Notes: a model not told the origin generated them from the letters alone. 12,495 nt of DNA from Defluviitaleaceae bacterium (GCA_009780445.1 WRAA01000033.1:1-12495); one strand, 5' to 3'; positions 1 to 7,710 are shown, counted from the first letter of the stretch. Made by a program: numbers and translations.

Positions 1-531
1 GACCTTAACTACCGCAAGAACCTCTGGAGCAAGGAGAAGGCCGGCGAAGTTATGTCGCGCCTTATGCAGTATGTTGACGTATGCATCGCCAACGAAGAGG
101 ACGCAAGCGACGTATTCGGCATACACGCGCCGGACACCGACATCACCTCCGGCCACATCAGCCAGAACGGCTACATCCAAGTCGCCAAGCAGCTTGTGGA
201 ACGCTTCAAGTTCAAGTACGTGGCCATCACCCTGCGCGAATCCATTTCCGCCAACGACAACAACTGGGCGGCAATGCTCTACGACGGCAGCGACGCGCTG
301 TTCTCCAAGAAGTATGCCCTGCGCATCGTGGACCGCGTAGGCGGGGGAGACAGCTTCGGCGCGGGCCTGATCTACGGCTTTATAAAGAAGCTCGACCCCC
401 AGTCCACCCTGGAGTTCGCCGTGGCCGCAAGCGCGCTGAAGCACACCATCGAAGGTGACTTCAACATGGTGTCCGTGGACGAAGTGAACAAGCTCGCCGG
501 CGGCGACGCCAGCGGCAGAGTACAGCGATAA
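1..531 (+). CDS. kdgK: PfkB-family carbohydrate kinase, 2-keto-3-deoxygluconate kinase type (5' truncated by window)
   Basis: The reading frame is open from base 1 (first residues DLNYRKNLWS) to the TAA at 529-531, so the start lies outside the window. The 176 visible residues are about the C-terminal half of a PfkB (ribokinase-family) sugar kinase; full-length KDG kinases are about 310-340 residues. The DLNYRKNLWS block followed by a YVDV..NEEDA segment is typical of 2-dehydro-3-deoxygluconokinases. The anion-hole/catalytic-base signature VGGGDSFGAG is at fragment residues 113-122, with the likely catalytic Asp at 117. Members phosphorylate KDG with ATP in the cytoplasm to give KDPG for the Entner-Doudoroff aldolase. 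Substrate specificity within PfkB is inferred from these motifs, and fructokinase or another sugar kinase is not excluded. The thioesterase gene starts 13 bp downstream and is probably co-transcribed. Confidence 0.85.
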   Translation, partial: DLNYRKNLWSKEKAGEVMSRLMQYVDVCIANEEDASDVFGIHAPDTDITSGHISQNGYIQVAKQLVERFKFKYVAITLRESISANDNNWAAMLYDGSDALFSKKYALRIVDRVGGGDSFGAGLIYGFIKKLDPQSTLEFAVAASALKHTIEGDFNMVSVDEVNKLAGGDASGRVQR

Positions 532-544
532 GAAAGAGGCACAC

Positions 545-961
545 ATGACCAAGAACGCCGGCGATATCATCGCCCATGGAAAGAAGCACAGCGTAAGCGT
601 GACCGTAGACGCGGCAAACACCGCCACGGCGGTTCACAGCGGCGGGCTTGACGTATACGCCACCCCCGCGATGATCGCCCTGATGGAACGCGCCGCCTAT
701 GAATGTGTTGAAAGCGTACTCGGCAGCGGACAGACCACCGTAGGCAGCATGGTGAACATCCGGCACCTGGCCGCCAGCCCCCTTGGCTCCCACATAACCG
801 CCACCGCTACCATCGAATCTGTAGACGGCCGCAACATCCACTTTACGGTAAGCGCGAGCGACGGTGCCGGCGAAATCGGCGCCGGCAGCCACACCAGAAC
901 CATCATCACCGTAGACCGCTTCATGGAAAAGGCGCAGGCCAGAGCGCAGCAAGAGCATTAG
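545..961 (+). CDS. FlK-like hotdog-fold acyl-CoA thioesterase
   Basis: This 138-residue protein has the length and motif order of the fluoroacetyl-CoA-specific thioesterase (FlK) family of hotdog proteins. The block GLDVYATPAMIALME (34-48) is followed by GQTTVGSMVNIRHLAASPLG (62-81) and a late G.GSHTRTII segment. The FlK catalytic triad is Thr42/Glu50/His76; the matching residues here are Thr40, Glu48 and His74, all present. It should hydrolyse a short acyl-CoA thioester in the cytoplasm, probably as a homodimer. Most family members outside fluoroacetate producers have unknown substrates, so fluoroacetate resistance is not implied. The ATG at 545 follows AAAGAGG at a normal distance and lies 13 bp after the kinase stop, suggesting one operon ending at the terminator at 968-1015. 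Confidence 0.85.
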   Translation: MTKNAGDIIAHGKKHSVSVTVDAANTATAVHSGGLDVYATPAMIALMERAAYECVESVLGSGQTTVGSMVNIRHLAASPLGSHITATATIESVDGRNIHFTVSASDGAGEIGAGSHTRTIITVDRFMEKAQARAQQEH

Positions 962-967
962 ACCTCT

Positions 968-1015
968 AACAAAACAAACGAGAGAAGGCATCAGCCAACT
1001 CTCGTTTATTTTGTT
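968..1015. terminator. Bidirectional intrinsic terminator between convergent genes
   Basis: The arms are 17 nt each (968-984 and 999-1015) with one mismatch, around a 14-nt loop. The inner part is CGAGAG/CTCTCG. The outer part is A-rich on the left and T-rich on the right, so either strand gives a stem followed by U-rich RNA. It lies between the stop of the thioesterase (961) and the stop of the leftward moaD-like gene (1024) and can serve both operons. Confidence 0.85.
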
Positions 1016-1023
1016 GCGGTATG

Positions 1024-1248
1024 TCACCCGCCGGTGAGGAGGGGGAACAGCGACAGGCAGTCCCCCTCTTTCAGCGCAGATTCGCGGCCGGCGTCAACAT
1101 CATTGATCATCATGTTTGCGACAACATTGTCGCCGATATTCAGCATCTTTATGACATCCGCGGTGGTGGCGTGTTCGTGTACGTCCAGCTCCACAGTCTT
1201 TCCGCGTCCGTCACGAAGGTATGAGTACAGCTGCACCTCTATCTTCAT
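1024..1248 (-). CDS. MoaD/ThiS-family ubiquitin-like sulfur-carrier protein
   Basis: The protein has 74 residues starting MKIEVQLYSYLRD and ending LTGG. The C-terminal Gly-Gly is the hallmark of MoaD/ThiS-type beta-grasp sulfur carriers, whose last glycine is adenylated and thiocarboxylated. The terminal segment GDCLSLFPLLTGG matches the usual EGD.v.ifPpvsGG ending. The frame is open further upstream to 1320, but that would overlap the AOR gene. The ATG at 1248 is preceded by a G-rich GGGGTGG site and lies 14 bp after the AOR stop, so it is chosen as start. A MoaD-like gene directly after aor is a recurrent arrangement, and the protein probably supplies sulfur for the dithiolene of the tungsto-/molybdopterin cofactor. 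Whether it replaces or specialises from a housekeeping MoaD elsewhere cannot be judged here. Confidence 0.85.
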   Translation of the reverse strand: MKIEVQLYSYLRDGRGKTVELDVHEHATTADVIKMLNIGDNVVANMMINDVDAGRESALKEGDCLSLFPLLTGG

Positions 1249-1262
1249 CGCGCCACCCCGCG

Positions 1263-3068
1263 TTACGCCAAGCCCAGCTTTGCCAGCGTCTCCGGTGTCG
1301 GCACGCCTTCGGCATCCCACCCGCGAAGCTCGTAGTACTCCGGCAGCATTTCGTACAGACGGTTTACGTGGCCTTCGGACGGGCCGGACTTTATCGGCTC
1401 GTTAAGAAGTCTCGGAGGCAGGGTGTCGTCGGCCATGGTCAGGCCGGCCTTGGTGTTAAAGAGCTTCTCCAGCGTGAAGATTCTCTCGGCGGCCTCTACG
1501 ATGGACTCGGGCGTGTAAACCTCTTCGCCGTAGCACGCGTTGACCATTTCGACATACCCGGGGATACCCACACCGCGCGTAAATATGCAGAAGCCCAGCG
1601 AATCCACGATAGTGGCAAGGTTCACGGTGCCTTGCACGGCCTTGGCACGGCCTTCCGTTGCGAAGCGATCCAAACGGATTTCAGGCGGGGCGAGAACCTC
1701 CGCCGGGTTCATGTTGCCCTTGATGTGGCAGCCGCCGCGTGTGCATGTGGCGTAGTTCAAGCCCTGGCCCATCATGCCGCGGGCGTCGTATGCCGGCATG
1801 TCAAGCTTCTTGACGGACATTGAATACTCCGGCACGCCGTAGCTTTCGGCCAAACGGTAGGAACCTTCGGCCAGCTTCTTGCCGAAACCTTCGCCCATCG
1901 CCATCTTTGTCAGCCAGCCCAGCACGGACTCCATGTCCGCCCACTTGAAGGAAAGGCCGTCCGCGGCGATCTCCTCGTCCTTGATATAGCCCTTTTCGTA
2001 AAGTTCCATTGCGCAGGCGATGGACGCGCCGGCGGATATTGTGTCCATGCCGTAGTCGTTGCAGAGTTCGTTGGCCATGTTGATGTAGCCCAGGTCGTTG
2101 TTGTCCATGTTCGCGCCGAACACCCACACGGTTTCGTACTCAGGCCCGCCGATGTCCTTGCCTTCTGCGTTCTTAACGACACGCCCGCAGGCTATCGGGC
2201 AGCGGAAGCATGCCGACTTCTTCACGAGATATTTGTCGCGCAGGGTCTCGCCGCTTATGTCCTCCGCCTTTTCATAGAACGAACCCTGCCAGTTCTTCAC
2301 GGGCATAAGGCCGTTCTTGTTAACCAGGTTTACGAGCATCGCCGTGCCCATGCTCGGCAGTCCCTTGCCGGTTGCCGGCTGTTCCCTAAGCCACTTGAGC
2401 TTTTCCATAGCGATAGCCTTGGCCTTGTCGGCATCGGGATATTCAAAGGCGGAGGTGCCGTTGGCCACGATAGCCTTCACGTTCTTGGAACCCATAACCG
2501 CGCCCACGCCGCCGCGCCCGGCCGTTCTGTCAATATCGTTCATGATGCACGCCAGACGCGAAAGGGTTTCGCCGGCTTGCCCGATGCACATTACCTTGGC
2601 CTTTGCGCCATACACTTCCTGCAAAGCCTCGGTTGTCTCCGTGGCGTTCTTGCCCCAGAGTTGGCTTGCGTCCTTGATCTCTACCTTGTCGTCGTCTATG
2701 TATATGTACACGGGTTTGTCGGCTTGCTGCTCCAGAATAAGCATGTCGTAGCCGGCGGACTTAAACGCCTGACCCCACATGCCGCCGGAGTTCGCATAGG
2801 CAATGCCGCCTGTCAGCGGAGACTTTGTGATAACCATGAACCTTCCGCCCGTGGGCATGTGGCTGCCTGTGGCGGGGCCGCAGACGATCACCATCTTGTT
2901 ATCGGGCGAAAGAGCGTCCACCGCAGGGTCGATCTCATCGTAGAGATACTTCGCGCCGAGACCCCTCGCGCCGATAAACTTCTTCGCCACATCAATGTCA
3001 AGAGCTTCGCTTGTCACGTCAGAATTTTTTAGGTTGATCCTCAGAATCTTCTCGTTAAATACCTTCAT
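1263..3068 (-). CDS. aor: Tungsten-containing aldehyde:ferredoxin oxidoreductase (AOR family)
   Basis: This 601-residue protein covers the full length of the AOR family (about 600-620). The [4Fe-4S] ligands appear as CFRCPIAC (Cys287, Cys290, Cys294) plus Cys494 in DSLGFC, almost the exact spacing known for Pyrococcus furiosus AOR (288/291/295/494). Glu310 in GGPEYET and His448 in RGGCH match the proposed active-site Glu/His pair. N-terminal GARGLGAKYLYDE and TAGRGGVGAVMGSKN are typical pterin-domain motifs. The family oxidises aldehydes to carboxylates in the cytoplasm, reducing ferredoxin at a W-bis-pterin centre, and can run as acid reductase. A strong AGGAGGT (3073-3079) precedes the ATG by 4 bases. 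The gene sits 25 bp after the SLC13 carrier and 14 bp before the MoaD-like gene, indicating a three-gene operon. The exact aldehyde is unknown. Confidence 0.95.
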   Translation of the reverse strand: MKVFNEKILRINLKNSDVTSEALDIDVAKKFIGARGLGAKYLYDEIDPAVDALSPDNKMVIVCGPATGSHMPTGGRFMVITKSPLTGGIAYANSGGMWGQAFKSAGYDMLILEQQADKPVYIYIDDDKVEIKDASQLWGKNATETTEALQEVYGAKAKVMCIGQAGETLSRLACIMNDIDRTAGRGGVGAVMGSKNVKAIVANGTSAFEYPDADKAKAIAMEKLKWLREQPATGKGLPSMGTAMLVNLVNKNGLMPVKNWQGSFYEKAEDISGETLRDKYLVKKSACFRCPIACGRVVKNAEGKDIGGPEYETVWVFGANMDNNDLGYINMANELCNDYGMDTISAGASIACAMELYEKGYIKDEEIAADGLSFKWADMESVLGWLTKMAMGEGFGKKLAEGSYRLAESYGVPEYSMSVKKLDMPAYDARGMMGQGLNYATCTRGGCHIKGNMNPAEVLAPPEIRLDRFATEGRAKAVQGTVNLATIVDSLGFCIFTRGVGIPGYVEMVNACYGEEVYTPESIVEAAERIFTLEKLFNTKAGLTMADDTLPPRLLNEPIKSGPSEGHVNRLYEMLPEYYELRGWDAEGVPTPETLAKLGLA

Positions 3069-3093
3069 AGATACCTCCTGATTAGTGTGTAGC

Positions 3094-4362
3094 TTAGAAT
3101 ACGATAGGATAGAGCAGGATGAGCAGGATTATCGCCAGAACATTAAACGTGCCGCCGAGGATTACATAGTCCTTGAAGCGGTATCCCGCGACGAGGGTCA
3201 TCGTCACAGGCGGGGTGGAAACCGGGGTTGCGTAACCCACGTTCGCCGCAATGGCTATGGCCATAACAGAGTGTTTGACGTCGAAGCCGAGTTCTATGGC
3301 CAGCATACCGGCGATAGGCACCAGCAAGGCCGCCGTGGCCGTGCTTGACATAAAGTTCGTGAGTATGGTAGACAGGATCACAAGAGCCGTCCACAACAGC
3401 CAGGGCGTTACGTTGTCGCCAAGGAAGCCGATAACGGTCTGCGCCACAAGCGCGCCGGCTCCGCTGGTCTGTATTCCCGCGGAAATACCGAAGGACGCAC
3501 CCATTACAACAACCGTCGTCCAGTCCATCTTCGCAAACACGCGCTTCTGCGTGATGCAGCCTGTGGCGATACACGCCACGGCGCCCGTCATCGCGACGAT
3601 ACCCGGGCTCCATATCTCCGCAAGAAAGCCGCCTATGCAGAAGGCCAGGATAGCCAGCGATATCGCCATCTTCACGGGGCTTTTGGGTTCTTCCTGCACC
3701 GCGTCGGCAACCGGAAGCGGAGCGTCCTCCACGTCCTCGAAGTTGAAGAACTTCTTCTGCATCACAAAGCCGATGGTCTGGTAGTAGATCACGAGCAGTA
3801 AGATTATCGGCAGACCTGTCCGGCTAAGCTCGAAGAAGCTCATGGTCTCATGCCCGCCTTCGGAGAGAAAACCTTGGGCGATAAGCTGCGGCGTGGAGCC
3901 CACAAGAGTAAGGCCGCCGCCCGTAACCGCAAGGATGCCGAGCATCATGAAGGTGTTCTTCTTCTTGAGCTTGCCGCCCGACGCGGATATCGCGCTGCCC
4001 GCAATGGGAAGCATGATGGACGCCGCCGCGGTGTTGCTCAAAAACATCGAAATTGAGGTTGTGACCGGCACAAGAGCAAGCATGAATATCCTCTCACTCG
4101 TACCGACGACCGAAATTATCTTCTTGCCTATGAAGCTGGCCACGCCTGTTTCAAACAGAGCGTTGCCCACGATCACCATGCCCACGATAAGGTATACGAT
4201 ATCATTACCAAACCCCGAGAATGCCGCTGTAAACGGAAGTACACCAAACACCGCGAGCGCGATACACGCTGATATCGAAGTAACGGCTATGGGCATTGCC
4301 TCTGTTGCATAGAGCACCAGCATAACGCCGATTATGATGAGTGCGATAGTGCTAACTTCCAA
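3094..4362 (-). CDS. SLC13/DASS-family sodium-coupled anion carrier
   Basis: This 422-residue, very hydrophobic protein has about 11 predicted membrane segments. It shows the twin cation/carboxylate-binding motifs of the divalent anion:Na+ symporter family: SNTAAASIMLP (Ser109-Asn110-Thr111) and SSTATAALLVP (339-349), each followed by a small-residue helix. GSTPQ (155-159) and ATPVSTPP (378-385) also fit. It should import or exchange a di- or tricarboxylate, or possibly sulfate, across the inner membrane. The start is read as TTG at 4362, eight bases after AAGGAGG (4371-4377); the nearby ATG at 4370 is out of frame and overlaps the spacer. A palindromic mobile element ends two bases before this SD, so any native promoter has been displaced. 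Transcription may come from the aminotransferase gene or the element. It is probably co-transcribed with aor, implying a link to carboxylate metabolism. Confidence 0.85.
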   Translation of the reverse strand: MEVSTIALIIIGVMLVLYATEAMPIAVTSISACIALAVFGVLPFTAAFSGFGNDIVYLIVGMVIVGNALFETGVASFIGKKIISVVGTSERIFMLALVPVTTSISMFLSNTAAASIMLPIAGSAISASGGKLKKKNTFMMLGILAVTGGGLTLVGSTPQLIAQGFLSEGGHETMSFFELSRTGLPIILLLVIYYQTIGFVMQKKFFNFEDVEDAPLPVADAVQEEPKSPVKMAISLAILAFCIGGFLAEIWSPGIVAMTGAVACIATGCITQKRVFAKMDWTTVVVMGASFGISAGIQTSGAGALVAQTVIGFLGDNVTPWLLWTALVILSTILTNFMSSTATAALLVPIAGMLAIELGFDVKHSVMAIAIAANVGYATPVSTPPVTMTLVAGYRFKDYVILGGTFNVLAIILLILLYPIVF

Positions 4363-4378
4363 AGTAGCATCCTCCTTA

Positions 4379-4540
4379 GAGCCTGTTTAGTATCTTTTCA
4401 CCACTGTCTTGGCGTCCGGTTTTCCGCCCTTCGTCGTCACCTTCTTCTAGCGTACCTTGCAGGTACGCGTCGTCGTCGGTTCCTAGAATGGCGAAAAACC
4501 GGCTCGCCAAGACAGTGGTAAAAAGATACTAAACAGGCTC
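4379..4540. mobile_element. 162-bp palindromic MITE-like element, copy 1
   Basis: The terminal inverted arms start GAGCCTGTTTAG. The outer 36 bp on each side match at 35 positions, and with a small bulge the pairing runs on to about 4432 and 4486 (54-55 nt arms). The core holds CGTCGTC repeats and a perfect 7-bp hairpin, GCGTACC-TTGCA-GGTACGC, at 4450-4468. The element is flanked on both sides by TTA (4376-4378 and 4541-4543), consistent with a 3-bp target duplication. No ORF is present, so it would need a transposase in trans. 3-bp TA-containing duplications occur in some IS5-family groups, but the parent IS is not identified. It lies between the aminotransferase and the SLC13 gene, and RNA across it would fold into a very long stem. 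Confidence 0.85.
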
Positions 4541-4598
4541 TTAATAAGACTGCCTACGTGTCAAGTCATGACACGCAAGCAGCCCGCTTTAACGCTTG

Positions 4599-5810
4599 TT
4601 ATTGAATGGCGTTGATAGCCTCTGTGAGTATATTCACGGCTTCATCGCACTCTGCCTTGGTGATTGTAAGCGGAGGAGTGAGGCGCACGATGTTTGTTCC
4701 GATGGAAGTGGTGAGCAGCTTGCGCTTGATGGCCTCTTCCTTCACTTGCACGGAAATGGCTTCTGTAAGCTCTACGCCGATCAGGAGGCCGTAACCTCTG
4801 ACTTCCTTGAGCTTAGGAACGGACTGGAGCTTCTCCATGATGTACGCGCCCATTTCCTTTGCCTTTGCGGAGTAGTTATCGTCCATAAGTACGCCAACCT
4901 GGGCATATGCCGCCGCACAGCACACGGAGTTTCCGCCGTAGGTTGTGCCGTGTGTGCCGAGGGTGAACACCGACGCAACTTCGTCGTTGCAGCAGATCGC
5001 GCCGATAGGCATACCGCCGCCGATACCCTTCGCCATGGAGATGATGTCCGGCTTTACGCCGAAGTTCATGTAGCCCATGGTCTCGCCGGTGCGGCACCAG
5101 CCTGTCTGGATTTCGTCCGCAAGCAGCAGGAGGTTGTGCTTCTTGCACAGAGCTTCAAGGCCTTGGATAAATTCCTTTGTGGGAACCTTCACGCCGCCTT
5201 CGGCCTGGATCGGCTCGAACATGATTGCGCAAGTGTTCTCAGTGATCTGGCTTTCGTATTCGGCAAGGTTGCCGAACTCCGCGTAGGTGAAGCCTTCGAG
5301 CATCGGGCCGAAGTTGTTGTGCAGAACGGTGCCGGGCTGGCCTGTGGCCGAAAGTGCGCCGAATGTGCGGCCGTGGAAGCTGCCCTTGCCTGTGATGATG
5401 TGGTAGGCGTTGGGGCCTTTCTTCTCGATGCCGTACTTACGCGCCATCTTGATCATAGCTTCGTTTGCTTCCGTGCCAGAGTTCTGGTAGAAGATCTTGT
5501 CGAAGCCCAGGGTTGTGCATACTCTTTCGGCAAGCATGGCCTGCGGAACGGTGTAAGGATAGTTGAAGGTGTGCATAACCTGCTCTACCTGCTCCTTAAC
5601 AGCCGCCACTACCTTGGGGTTGCAGCTTCCTGTGTTGTTAACGGCAACGCCGCCGAAGAAGTCCAGGTACTTGTCGCCGTTTTCGGCGTAGAGGTAGTGG
5701 CCTTCGGCCTTTTCGCATATGAAGTCAAAACGCTTGTACGTCTCGACCATATACTTGCTTACGATATCCTTGATCTCCTGTGCCGACTTGCCCGTGTCCT
5801 TCAATTGCAT
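4599..5810 (-). CDS. Class-III PLP aminotransferase, acetylornithine/ornithine aminotransferase (ArgD) type
   Basis: The 403-residue protein is a fold-type-I, class-III aminotransferase. Visible motifs in order: DFFGGVAVNNTG (50-61), QNSGTEANEAMIK (109-121), SFHGRT (144-149), EPIQAEGG (199-206), LLADEIQTGWCRTG (229-242, Asp232 for the PLP ring nitrogen), SMAKGIGGG with the Schiff-base Lys261, and THGTTYGGN (286-294). Length and motifs suit acetylornithine, succinylornithine, ornithine or GABA aminotransferases. No arg genes are adjacent, so a catabolic ornithine or omega-amino-acid role is as likely as arginine biosynthesis. The frame is open to 5876, but the ATG at 5810 follows GGGAGAAC (5815-5822) and starts a sensible N-terminus. 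Downstream, a small hairpin (4557-4575) lacks a U-tract, so read-through into the SLC13-aor-moaD group is possible. Confidence 0.9.
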   Translation of the reverse strand: MQLKDTGKSAQEIKDIVSKYMVETYKRFDFICEKAEGHYLYAENGDKYLDFFGGVAVNNTGSCNPKVVAAVKEQVEQVMHTFNYPYTVPQAMLAERVCTTLGFDKIFYQNSGTEANEAMIKMARKYGIEKKGPNAYHIITGKGSFHGRTFGALSATGQPGTVLHNNFGPMLEGFTYAEFGNLAEYESQITENTCAIMFEPIQAEGGVKVPTKEFIQGLEALCKKHNLLLLADEIQTGWCRTGETMGYMNFGVKPDIISMAKGIGGGMPIGAICCNDEVASVFTLGTHGTTYGGNSVCCAAAYAQVGVLMDDNYSAKAKEMGAYIMEKLQSVPKLKEVRGYGLLIGVELTEAISVQVKEEAIKRKLLTTSIGTNIVRLTPPLTITKAECDEAVNILTEAINAIQ

Positions 5811-6008
5811 AATAGTTCTCCCTTCGATATATAAGATTTTGTAATAAACTCCGCATCCGTACCATAACGTTAACATTACGTGTCAGAAATGTTGCAATAT
5901 GTAATGTATCGCGCCGACCCCGCGCACTCCCTGGGGTTCATATGTACAGACACTGTTGCACTTGTTGCGCTACGGCCATTCATAGCCGCAAATGGACAAT
6001 CCATATAC
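5811..6008 (-). promoter_or_regulatory. Long 5' leader of the aminotransferase gene
   Basis: About 198 nt lie between the predicted transcription start and the ATG. It contains an inverted repeat ACATTAC (5873-5879)/GTAATGT (5901-5907), a palindromic TAACGTTA near 5865-5872 and a GC-rich patch around 5910-5935 with CCCC/GGGG ends. I recognise no known riboswitch class and no convincing coding region. The length and local structure make post-transcriptional control possible but unproven. Confidence 0.35.
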
Positions 6009-6014
6009 CATACA

Positions 6015-6043
6015 ACTATAACACGACACTACACAAACTTCAA
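6015..6043 (-). promoter_or_regulatory. Sigma-70-type promoter for the aminotransferase gene
   Basis: On the minus strand TTGAAG (6043-6038) is separated by exactly 17 bases from TATAGT (6020-6015). It lies in an AT-rich region about 205 bp upstream of the aminotransferase ATG and downstream of the permease terminator, so it is well placed to start that transcript. The start site would be near 6008. Confidence 0.55.
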
Positions 6044-6129
6044 GTGTTAATTTCTTAACTTATGTCAATTGCGTGTTAGCAAAGTTACAAATGTGTTAAG
6101 GAATTGTTTAAAATCTTTTCCTCCAGCGT

Positions 6130-6177
6130 AACAAAAAAGCCGAAGCTTGGCTGTCACCAAGTTTCGGCTTTTTTGTT
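6130..6177. terminator. Strong intrinsic terminator (bidirectional), 3' of the permease gene
   Basis: Two 21-nt arms (6130-6150, 6157-6177) pair with one mismatch around the 6-base loop CTGTCA. The stem core is GCCGAA..TTCGGC with A-run and T-run flanks, so it works on both strands. Read leftwards it ends the permease transcript 28 bp after its stop codon and insulates the aminotransferase promoter just downstream. Confidence 0.92.
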
Positions 6178-6205
6178 GTCGAGGCGAAGCTGCCCCGTTT
6201 ATTCG

Positions 6206-7612
6206 TTATTGTGCGCCGTCCTCTTTCTTGTAGCCGAGAACATTAACAATAATTGTAATTACGATACCGATAGCAAGACCCCAAGCGGCGCCCATTGTGA
6301 ATATAGCAACACCCATGAGGCCGGCTATACCGCGTTCCTGATCGGTCTTAGTCAGGCCAAGACCCATGTAGAAGCAGGCAAATCCCGCGATCATCATAGT
6401 AAGCGCCATGGAAAGAGGCATGAGAGGCTGTACAAGCATAACCAGCGGAGCGATCAAGAGGCAGATGAGCTTAACTATGTTGAATGTGCCTGTGCCGCCT
6501 ATCAGGGAGTGCATGGCCTGGCTGCTCTTGTATCTTTCCGTTACGGCGATCTGAGGGCCTGCCCATAACGGACCAGAAAGTGTGATCATCGGGTTAAAGA
6601 TAGACTGCATCAGGTTTCTGAATCCAACGATGATGTGCGATCTGTTTACGTCGTGATCCAGCTTTTCATCGGGGCGAGCCTTTTGGGCTTCCTCGATGGT
6701 CTTTTGCGCAAGGATGATGTCACCGTAGGCGATAACATAACCCATGATAGCAATGGGGATAGCTGAAATTATGAAGCTGAACGCCGGGAAGCCGCGTCCG
6801 ATCATGGAGAAGTTTGCAAGAGTCCATCCCCAGGCCGGGAACGGGTTCACGAAGAAACCGCCTTCGATAGGCTCGAGATTAGCCCAGCTGATTTCCCCCG
6901 CGATAACACCGGCAACAGCACCAACAACAAGTGCCGGAATGAAACCGGCCTTACCGAGCATGTTGGCAAACTTGTAGTTGCCGCTGGCCTTCATTTGCTT
7001 GAACCCTCTGGCGAACAGGATGAACAAGCTTGCGCCAACACCGGCGATCCACGAAACGGGGATTCCGCGAAGCCCGGTTGTAGTGGCCGCCATGCTGAAT
7101 CCGTGGGTACCCGCAACGGCCGCAATACCCGCGCCGATCAGGATACCACCCTTCATGCAGTCCGGCACAAACGAAACCATTTTCTGCCCGATGCCCGTGA
7201 TCCCCAAGAACAGGAATATGAAGGCTACAGAGAAACCAACCGCGATCATAGCGTCCATACGATCGCCTATGTAATCAAAGCTTTGTAAATACGCGACCGT
7301 AAGCGGAATTGACGGAGTAATCCACCCGCAAAGCGGTATGTCGCCAAACAACTGGTGCAGACAGTACATCATATCATGGAAGATCGTGATCCCCAGCGCA
7401 ACCGCAAAGGAGACGTAAAAATTATCTTGAATGAAAGCGATGGCGGCGATGGCGGTAACAAATATCGCTGCCGACTGAATCATTTCTTGAATCTCCCATG
7501 CGTAGTGAACGAAGGGCAGCCTCAGCTTGAGGTTGAAGATCTTCAGGGGGATATGCGGCTGCTCTTCCCCGTGCTTGCGCTCTGCGCTCTTGAGCATAAG
7601 TCGTAAAAACAT
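6206..7612 (-). CDS. Multi-pass permease, probably distantly NCS2/SLC23-like; substrate unknown
   Basis: The 468-residue protein has about 12 hydrophobic segments with short loops and a charged loop at 304-326 (KTIEEAQKARPDEKLDHDVN). The layout resembles nucleobase-cation symporter-2 carriers: a VPDCMKGGILIGAGIAAV helix (149-166), an IIPxAI..YVIAYGDI-like segment near 281-300, where NCS2 proteins carry an acidic substrate-binding helix, then a small-residue loop NPMITLSGPLWAGPQIAVTE (340-359) where the second NCS2 motif would be. These matches are loose and classic NCS2 signatures are absent, so xanthine/uracil transport should not be assumed; sulfate or organic-acid permease relatives remain possible. 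The ATG at 7612 follows GAGAGG at about 8 bases; an internal ATG five codons later is an alternative. The gene appears monocistronic, with its own promoter (7681-7710) and terminator (6130-6177). Confidence 0.7.
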   Translation of the reverse strand: MFLRLMLKSAERKHGEEQPHIPLKIFNLKLRLPFVHYAWEIQEMIQSAAIFVTAIAAIAFIQDNFYVSFAVALGITIFHDMMYCLHQLFGDIPLCGWITPSIPLTVAYLQSFDYIGDRMDAMIAVGFSVAFIFLFLGITGIGQKMVSFVPDCMKGGILIGAGIAAVAGTHGFSMAATTTGLRGIPVSWIAGVGASLFILFARGFKQMKASGNYKFANMLGKAGFIPALVVGAVAGVIAGEISWANLEPIEGGFFVNPFPAWGWTLANFSMIGRGFPAFSFIISAIPIAIMGYVIAYGDIILAQKTIEEAQKARPDEKLDHDVNRSHIIVGFRNLMQSIFNPMITLSGPLWAGPQIAVTERYKSSQAMHSLIGGTGTFNIVKLICLLIAPLVMLVQPLMPLSMALTMMIAGFACFYMGLGLTKTDQERGIAGLMGVAIFTMGAAWGLAIGIVITIIVNVLGYKKEDGAQ

Positions 7613-7680
7613 ACTAACATCCTCTCGATAATTATTTTTCTTGCCACTCCTGTTTGCCTTACTTTCTCTATAGTAAATGG

Positions 7681-7710
7681 ATTATACTCCACATAGGCGT
7701 ATTTTGTCAA
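7681..7710 (-). promoter_or_regulatory. Consensus sigma-70-type promoter for the permease gene
   Basis: On the minus strand a perfect TTGACA (7710-7705) and a perfect TATAAT (7686-7681) are separated by 18 bases. The predicted start near 7674 gives a 62-nt leader to the ATG at 7612. The dyad ATCAC-AA-GTGAT (7718-7729) sits just upstream of the -35 and could be an operator, but it also forms the left flank of the adjacent element. Confidence 0.8.

Noticed and set aside
461..1027. 188-codon minus-strand frame opposite the thioesterase
   Set aside because: Crosses the terminator and the FlK-like gene; arginine-rich, no domain.
1024..1320. 98-residue version of the MoaD-like protein
   Set aside because: Would overlap the AOR coding end; the extra 24 residues are not MoaD-like and a ribosome site precedes the internal ATG at 1248.
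4557..4575. Small hairpin CGTGTCA-AGTCA-TGACACG as aminotransferase terminator
   Set aside because: Stem of 7 bp with no U-tract on either strand; not convincing as an intrinsic terminator.
4596..5834. 412-codon open frame on the plus strand opposite the aminotransferase
   Set aside because: It mirrors the codon structure of a gene with full PLP-enzyme motifs, has Cys/His/Val-rich low-sense composition and no recognisable domain.
5876..5983. Possible 35-codon upstream ORF in the aminotransferase leader (minus strand)
   Set aside because: No ribosome binding site and unremarkable composition; likely chance.
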